A stretch of DNA of 11,038 nt. It comes from Bacteroidia bacterium. GTDB lineage: Bacteria > Bacteroidota > Bacteroidia > Chitinophagales > Saprospiraceae. Below, one piece after another: positions 7,229 through 11,038 of the stretch. Positions within the stretch are counted from its first letter, which is position 1. Each line of letters opens with the position of its first letter. A model generated the notes under the pieces. It was not told the DNA's origin. It did no database searches and was given only the letters and a program-made list of their open reading frames with translations. The translations under genes were made by a program, and so were the position numbers. The DNA is taken from contig JAUIIF010000087.1 of NCBI GenBank assembly GCA_030431945.1, positions 1-11,038 on the forward strand, read 5' to 3'.

Positions 7229-8053
7229 CTAGACCAGCGACAAATGATTGACGGGGTCCTCTGCCGCTGCAACTTGGTTTTGCACCTGCGACCGCGCCCG
7301 CTGCCGCTGCCGGTACACCGTCCAGACAACCGCGACGAAGATGGTGAGGCCCCGGAAGACATTGGCCCAGACGCCGCCGGCAGCATTATCGGCCATATCG
7401 AAGGCCATCCAGTAAAAATTCATGAGTGCGTGGAGAAAAATAACGAGCCAGAGGTTCCAGCCCCATTCTTTATAAAGGATGCTGAACCCCACGGCACCGG
7501 CTGCCGTAACGGCAAAGACCCCCGCCGCCAGGCCAAACGAATCTCCCTGACTGATGTGGATGGCCCCGAAAACCAGTCCGTCCAGCAACGTCGCCGGCCA
7601 GAGGCCCCAGCCGGCGTAGCGGTACAGTAGTCCGAAAAGGAAAGCCCGGAAGAAAAACTCTTCAAAGAACGGGGCCGCCAGGGTACCAAAGAAAAAATCA
7701 CGCCCCCAGTCAATATGAAAGGTAAAATCAGCCACCCAGGCGTAACCGAGTAACATGGGCAGGGTCATCATGAAAGCAACCCAGAGCCCGCGCCAGCTGC
7801 CGCTGGCCAGCCCCATCCGCTCCCAAAAACCGGTGGTGCCGAAAATGAGCAGCGCCCCGACCAGCGGAACGAGGCCGAAATAAGTCGCTGACCAGGAAAC
7901 GGACCGTGCCGCTGCGGGCAGGTCAGCCAACCAGTGACCGTAATAAGGGTAAAGGAATTTGCCCCCAAACTGTCCGAGCAGGTAGAAGGCCAGAATTAAA
8001 ATGGTGTAAACAGTACGTGTTTCGCGGGAAACGGTTTTTTCAGCAGGCATCAT
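7229..8053 (-). CDS. CPBP-family intramembrane protease (CAAX protease/Rce1-like)
   Basis: The 274-residue protein is very hydrophobic, with about seven or eight membrane segments, and carries the three CPBP (Abi, PF02517-type) motifs in order: EEFFFRAFLFG (Glu131, Glu132, Arg136), FGAIHISQGD (His166), and FLHALMNFYW (His208, Asn212). In characterised relatives such as Rce1 the glutamates and histidines form the active site within the membrane. Bacterial members act in protein processing, in self-immunity to bacteriocins, or in roles still unknown, and the substrate here cannot be read from the sequence. The frame is open to a GTG at 8083. I prefer the ATG at 8053; the next codon is also ATG. 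The gene lies downstream of a LytTR regulator gene on the same strand. The 171-nt spacer holds four direct repeats, and an intrinsic terminator follows, so the gene is probably a single regulated unit. Confidence 0.9.
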   Translation of the reverse strand: MMPAEKTVSRETRTVYTILILAFYLLGQFGGKFLYPYYGHWLADLPAAARSVSWSATYFGLVPLVGALLIFGTTGFWERMGLASGSWRGLWVAFMMTLPMLLGYAWVADFTFHIDWGRDFFFGTLAAPFFEEFFFRAFLFGLLYRYAGWGLWPATLLDGLVFGAIHISQGDSFGLAAGVFAVTAAGAVGFSILYKEWGWNLWLVIFLHALMNFYWMAFDMADNAAGGVWANVFRGLTIFVAVVWTVYRQRQRARSQVQNQVAAAEDPVNHLSLV

Positions 8054-8112
8054 AGCAAAGCTTTTTTGGTGAAGCGATGCCACAAATCAAAGGAGCAATA
8101 AGGAGAATTTTT

Positions 8113-8124
8113 GCCCCAAGGGGC
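8113..8124. repeat. Near-palindrome GCCCC-AA-GGGGC upstream of the CPBP gene
   Basis: Two 5-bp arms separated by two bases lie between the direct repeats (8127-8192) and the CPBP start. The two-base spacer is too tight for a stable RNA hairpin with all pairs formed, so a protein-binding site is at least as likely. It may also be a chance GC-rich symmetry. Confidence 0.3.
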
Positions 8125-8126
8125 GA

Positions 8127-8192
8127 AGGACAAAATGTTGGGACAGAATGCAGAAAAGAGGGCTGAAATGCAGGCGGAGGGACGAAATGCAC
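8127..8192 (-). promoter_or_regulatory. Four direct repeats of a 14-bp element, candidate operator of the CPBP gene
   Basis: Plus-strand copies are AGGACAAAATGTTG (8127-8140), GGGACAGAATGCAG (8140-8153), GGGCTGAAATGCAG (8160-8173) and GGGACGAAATGCAC (8179-8192). Read towards the CPBP gene, the consensus is about TGCATTTYGTCCC. Start-to-start spacings are 13, 20 and 19 bp, so two of the three are close to two helical turns, and all copies face the same way. They lie about 75-140 nt upstream of the protease ATG at 8053, where activator sites usually lie, and directly behind the LytTR gene. LytTR domains are known to bind pairs of short direct repeats. That this LytTR protein binds here is inference. 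Confidence 0.55.
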
Positions 8193-8224
8193 GGCCATTC
8201 CGGACCAATTCAGGGGGCCACCTG

Positions 8225-9202
8225 CTAGCCCGGCGTAGTGTTCAGCGCGCTGAGTACTGCCTGCGAACGGCCACGGGCCACGATTACCGTAGGGCCGTCA
8301 GTCCGGTGCAGTTGATACCCCTGGGCATTCCCCGTTACGGTTTCTACCAGCTCCGGATTAACGATCCAGGAGCGGTGGCAAGTGAGGAACATTTCGTTGG
8401 GCAGCTGTTTGGCCAGCCCGGACAGGGTATTCCGGATAATTGTCCGTTCGTGCTTCCCGGTATCGCTGACGGTCCAAACTTCCACGTAGTTCCCATCGCT
8501 GTGGAGGCACCAAACCTGCGCAGCGCTGGTGGTAAGTACCGGCCGTTGTTGTCCGTCCGTGAGCACCAGCGGCCGGGCCGGAGGCGGTGGCGGCGTGGGC
8601 GCGGTCGCAGGTGCAAGGTCGGCGGACGCAGGAGCAGTAGCCAGCGCCGGCATTTTCCCCGTTGCTCGCCGGGCGTTGAGTTGGGCGGCGCCAGTTTCGT
8701 AGCGCCGCAGTTTGCGGATATAATCCAGCAGGGTAAGGACAACGATGGGGAAGCTGGCCACCAGCAGGCCATTGCGGAAGAAGTAAAAATAGTCTGACCA
8801 ATTAGCCTGACCGCCCGATCGCAACAGATACCAGTAAGATGCCGAAATGCCCAAGCTGACGATAAAAAAAAGATAGAGCATCTGCCGGCCGATCGTCCAG
8901 CTTTGTTCCCGAAACAGCTGCGGTACACTTACGGATAACAGGAGGCTGGGCAAAAAGGTAACGAGCGCAATAACCCCGCCGTAACCCGCGAGAAAAAGGT
9001 TCAGATTGGGGATGTTGGCCTGGGCCGTACCAAAAGGTTTGAAAAAAATGAGGAAGAGCGCCACGAAACCTCCAATGAATACGCTGAAGAACAGGAGGCG
9101 GGCGAGGCGCAGATCAGGAGCGGGGTATGGCTTGGTCAGGAAAGAAAACACCAGAGCGTAAGGATTAGGTGGGTTATGCAGCCAAAATACTAATTTCACC
9201 AC
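8225..9202 (-). CDS. Membrane-bound LytTR-family DNA-binding regulator
   Basis: The protein of up to 325 residues has four predicted membrane helices (about 34-55, 68-92, 106-127, 139-161), beginning with the LARLLFFSVFIGG and FFKPFG pattern common in Bacteroidota members. An Ala/Pro-rich linker (about 183-210) follows, then a C-terminal LytTR domain (about 215-320) with CLHSDGNYVEVWT, RNTLSGLAKQLP and FLTCHRSWIVNPELVE. It has no receiver domain, so control probably comes through the membrane part or a partner. No histidine kinase gene is adjacent. The start is uncertain. The frame has GTG codons at 9202, 9199 and 9151 and no early ATG; 9151 gives a more family-like N-terminus just before FLTKPYP. 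The gene is divergent from the GH43 gene and precedes the CPBP gene and the direct repeats, which suggests local regulation of one or both neighbours. Confidence 0.88.
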   Translation of the reverse strand: MVKLVFWLHNPPNPYALVFSFLTKPYPAPDLRLARLLFFSVFIGGFVALFLIFFKPFGTAQANIPNLNLFLAGYGGVIALVTFLPSLLLSVSVPQLFREQSWTIGRQMLYLFFIVSLGISASYWYLLRSGGQANWSDYFYFFRNGLLVASFPIVVLTLLDYIRKLRRYETGAAQLNARRATGKMPALATAPASADLAPATAPTPPPPPARPLVLTDGQQRPVLTTSAAQVWCLHSDGNYVEVWTVSDTGKHERTIIRNTLSGLAKQLPNEMFLTCHRSWIVNPELVETVTGNAQGYQLHRTDGPTVIVARGRSQAVLSALNTTPG

Positions 9203-9237
9203 TTTAGCCCTAGTTTGGGCAACCGCAGGTTCACTCG

Positions 9238-9261
9238 CCGGACGATCACACTGGAGTCCGG
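9238..9261. repeat. Inverted repeat CCGGAC-N12-GTCCGG in the LytTR/GH43 spacer
   Basis: Two perfect 6-bp arms (9238-9243 and 9256-9261) flank 12 bases in the 184-nt spacer between the divergent LytTR and GH43 genes. The centre-to-centre distance of 18 bp could suit a dimeric regulator. In a GC-rich region a 6-bp match can also arise by chance. Confidence 0.3.
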
Positions 9262-9291
9262 AACGCCCCCGGCTCGTGCCTTGCGTCCTGG

Positions 9292-9326
9292 CCGGCGGGC
9301 GCGGAAGGCGCTGGTTCCGCCGCCGG
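9292..9326 (+). repeat. Long GC-rich hairpin upstream of the GH43 gene
   Basis: CCGGCG (9292-9297) and GCGGAA (9301-9306) pair with TTCCGC (9315-9320) and CGCCGG (9321-9326). This gives a 12-bp stem with a 3-base bulge and an 8-base loop. It ends 60 nt before the ATG at 9387. No T tract follows and no gene is transcribed into it from the left, so it is not a terminator for a visible gene. It may be a leader structure, a regulator site or a REP-like unit. I found no clear TAnnTTTG box between here and the ATG. Confidence 0.5.
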
Positions 9327-9386
9327 TGGATCAGGGAACAAGCCTACTGTTCGGCGAATGAGTCCATCCCCCCCAATAAGACGCTT

Positions 9387-10937
9387 ATGCCATATCGCTT
9401 TCTAATTTTTATCTTTTTCCTGCTTGCCACCGGCTGCCTGACGGCCCAGGCCATCAATCCGGTCATTCACGCCGACGTACCCGACCTCTCGATCATTCGT
9501 GTGGGGGATGCCTACTACATGAGCAGTACGACCATGCACCTGAGCCCCGGGCTGCCGATCATGAAGTCAACGGATCTGATCAACTGGAAACTGGTGAGCT
9601 ATGCCTACGACCGCCTGGCCGAAAACGACGCCATGAACCTGGCAAACGGGCAAAGCACCTACGGGCGTGGCTCCTGGGCCAGTTGCCTCAATTACCAGGA
9701 GGGCGTTTACTACGCTTCCACCTTCTCCGCCACCACGGGCAAGACCCACGTGTACACGACCCGGGACATTGAAAACGGCCCGTGGCAGGAAATGAACTTT
9801 GCCCCGGCTTACCACGACCACACCATTTTTTTTGATGACGATGGCAAGGTGTACATGATTTACGGCGCGGGTAAACTGCAGCTACTGGAAATGAAGCCGG
9901 ACCTGAGTGGCATCAAGCCTGACGGCATCAACCGGGTGCTGATCGAAAATGCCAGCGCTCCGGCCGGTGACGACATCATGCTGGGAGCCGAAGGCTCCCA
10001 ACTCTACAAAATCAACGGTAAGTACTATCTCTTCAACATCACCTGGCCGCGCGGCGGGATGCGTACGGTCATTATTCACCGGGCGGACAAAATCGATGGC
10101 CCCTGGGAAGGCAGGGTCGGCCTGCAGGACAAAGGGGTGGCCCAGGGCGGCCTGGTGCAGGCGCCGGACGGGCGCTGGTTCTCCTACCTCTTCCGTGATA
10201 ACGGCGGCGTAGGACGGATCCCTTACCTGGTACCCGTGGAGTGGATCGACGGCTGGCCCGTGCTCGGCAGCAACGGGGAAGTCCCCATGACCCTTAGCCT
10301 GCCGGCCAGTACGGGGCTGGCCCCCGGTATTGTTGCCTCCGATGAATTCAAGCGTAAGAAAAACAGCCGGCCGCTGCCGCTCGTCTGGCAGTGGAACCAC
10401 AACCCCGTCCCCGAAAACTGGTCACTAACCGAAAAAAAAGGCTACCTGCGCCTCACCACCGGGCGGGTGGACACCAGCTACGTAATGGCGCGCAATACCC
10501 TGACCCAGCGCACTTTCGGTCCGGTAAGCAGCGGGATAACGAAGCTTAAGCTGACCGGAATGAAAGACGGCGACTTTGCCGGGCTGAGCCTGCTGCAAAA
10601 GAATTACGGGATGGTGGGGATAAAGGTTACCGACGGCCAGCACTACCTGGTAATGGTACGTGCTGAAAACGACGTGGCGGTGGAGAAGGAGCGCGTGCTG
10701 TTGACCCGGAAGAAGGTCTACCTGAAAGCCAGTTGTGATTTTCGGGACCGGGCGGATACCGCCCGGTTTTACTACAGCCTCAACGGCAGGGACTGGACCG
10801 CTATCGGCACCGAACTCTCCCTGCCCTACACCCTGCCGCACTTCATGGGCTACCGGTTCGGGCTCTTTAACTACGCCACGAGCAACGTGGGCGGCTACGT
10901 CGATTTTGACTATTTCCGCATTAGTGGCGATCTCTGA
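9387..10937 (+). CDS. Secreted GH43-family glycosidase (beta-xylosidase/alpha-L-arabinofuranosidase type)
   Basis: The 516-residue protein has an N-terminal signal peptide (about 1-22, TAQA before INPVI), a five-bladed propeller GH43 domain (about 23-305) and a C-terminal beta-sandwich (about 313-515) like the GH43 xylosidase C-terminal domain. The three catalytic acids are in place: base Asp33 (VPDLSII), pKa-setting Asp144 (YHDHTIFFDDDG) and acid Glu202 (AEGSQLYKING). STTMHLSPGLPIMKS and YGRGSWASCLNY are typical of the subfamily that resembles GH43_12. Known members cut beta-xylosidic or alpha-L-arabinofuranosidic bonds in plant or algal hemicellulose; the exact substrate is not clear. A Cys at position 17 sits in a poor lipobox (ATGC), so a lipoprotein is less likely than a signal peptidase I product. 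The start at 9387 gives a clean signal peptide. An open frame back to 9276 is Arg-rich and runs through the hairpin, so it was rejected. No SusC/SusD pair is adjacent. Confidence 0.92.
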   Translation: MPYRFLIFIFFLLATGCLTAQAINPVIHADVPDLSIIRVGDAYYMSSTTMHLSPGLPIMKSTDLINWKLVSYAYDRLAENDAMNLANGQSTYGRGSWASCLNYQEGVYYASTFSATTGKTHVYTTRDIENGPWQEMNFAPAYHDHTIFFDDDGKVYMIYGAGKLQLLEMKPDLSGIKPDGINRVLIENASAPAGDDIMLGAEGSQLYKINGKYYLFNITWPRGGMRTVIIHRADKIDGPWEGRVGLQDKGVAQGGLVQAPDGRWFSYLFRDNGGVGRIPYLVPVEWIDGWPVLGSNGEVPMTLSLPASTGLAPGIVASDEFKRKKNSRPLPLVWQWNHNPVPENWSLTEKKGYLRLTTGRVDTSYVMARNTLTQRTFGPVSSGITKLKLTGMKDGDFAGLSLLQKNYGMVGIKVTDGQHYLVMVRAENDVAVEKERVLLTRKKVYLKASCDFRDRADTARFYYSLNGRDWTAIGTELSLPYTLPHFMGYRFGLFNYATSNVGGYVDFDYFRISGDL

Positions 10938-10950
10938 CCTTGCGGTTGGG

Positions 10951-11038
10951 TCAACAGCCGCGGCCGCAGGTGCAGGGCTGTTTATCCGCAACATTGCTCC
11001 TGCGCTCCGCCGCCCTGATGCCCTGACTGATCAACCGT
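10951..11038 (-). CDS. Possible C-terminus of a minus-strand protein ending in a Cys-rich tail
   Basis: On the minus strand one frame is open from the right edge to a TGA at 10953-10951. Its last residues are NVADKQPCTCGRGC, preceded by a basic helix-like stretch (RAAERRS). A short tail with three cysteines directly before the stop looks like a real protein end, possibly a metal-binding tail. The position, 13 nt after the GH43 stop in convergent orientation, suits a gene end. Only 28 codons are visible, so the family cannot be named and the call is tentative. Confidence 0.4.
   Translation of the reverse strand, partial: RLISQGIRAAERRSNVADKQPCTCGRGC

Noticed and set aside
7229..8053. CPBP protein as a phage-defence (Abi) gene
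   Set aside because: The old name Abi for this family does not show a defence role, and no defence, toxin or mobile-element gene is nearby.
8127..8192. The four repeats as a CRISPR array
   Set aside because: The units are 14 bp, imperfect and irregularly spaced, and no cas gene is present.
8111..8797. Open frame of 228 codons on the plus strand across the repeats and the LytTR gene
   Set aside because: It is antisense to the LytTR domain and linker, its Arg/Gly-rich translation fits no family, and it would bury the direct repeats in coding sequence.
9276..9386. N-terminal extension of the GH43 protein to 9276
   Set aside because: The extra residues are Arg-rich, run through the hairpin at 9292-9326 and would place the signal peptide 37 residues inside the protein.

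Overview
The window looks like chromosomal DNA of a fairly GC-rich member of the Bacteroidota. A Saprospiria/Lewinella-like organism is my best guess, inferred from gene content and not from any marker gene. Four things point this way: the BatA-type N-terminal double-membrane-segment protein, the four-helix membrane LytTR regulator, the GH43 enzyme with a signal peptide, and the lack of clear Shine-Dalgarno sequences combined with -7 boxes of the Bacteroidota type (TAnnTTTG) upstream of two genes. I see no rRNA, tRNA, CRISPR array, transposase or phage gene.

Layout. Positions 1-993 (+) hold the 3' part of a PQQ-dependent aldose sugar dehydrogenase. It converges on a minus-strand pair: a CrtA-like (spheroidene monooxygenase family) protein (2190-1471) followed by a small tail-anchored protein of unknown function (1369-1007). 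Divergent from the CrtA-like gene is a membrane class III adenylate cyclase with a periplasmic helical and coiled-coil sensor region (2284-3975, +). An alpha/beta hydrolase follows, apparently with its own promoter (4070-4846, +). It converges, across a hairpin, on a BatA-type membrane vWA protein (6979-4943, -). Next on the minus strand come a CPBP-family intramembrane protease (8053-7229), with a good intrinsic terminator behind it, and a membrane LytTR DNA-binding protein (about 9202-8225). Divergent from the LytTR gene is a secreted GH43 glycosidase (9387-10937, +). The right edge holds what may be the Cys-rich C-terminus of another minus-strand protein.

The genes read as mostly independent units: two signalling proteins (cAMP and LytTR), two secreted or periplasmic sugar-active enzymes, and several envelope proteins. 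The most interesting local structure is the stretch between the LytTR gene and the CPBP protease gene. It holds four imperfect direct repeats of a 14-bp element about 75-140 nt upstream of the protease start. This suggests that the membrane LytTR protein, or another regulator, controls the protease through a repeat-type operator. A second structured region is the LytTR/GH43 divergent spacer, which carries an inverted repeat and a long GC-rich hairpin. Nothing here amounts to a proven new system.
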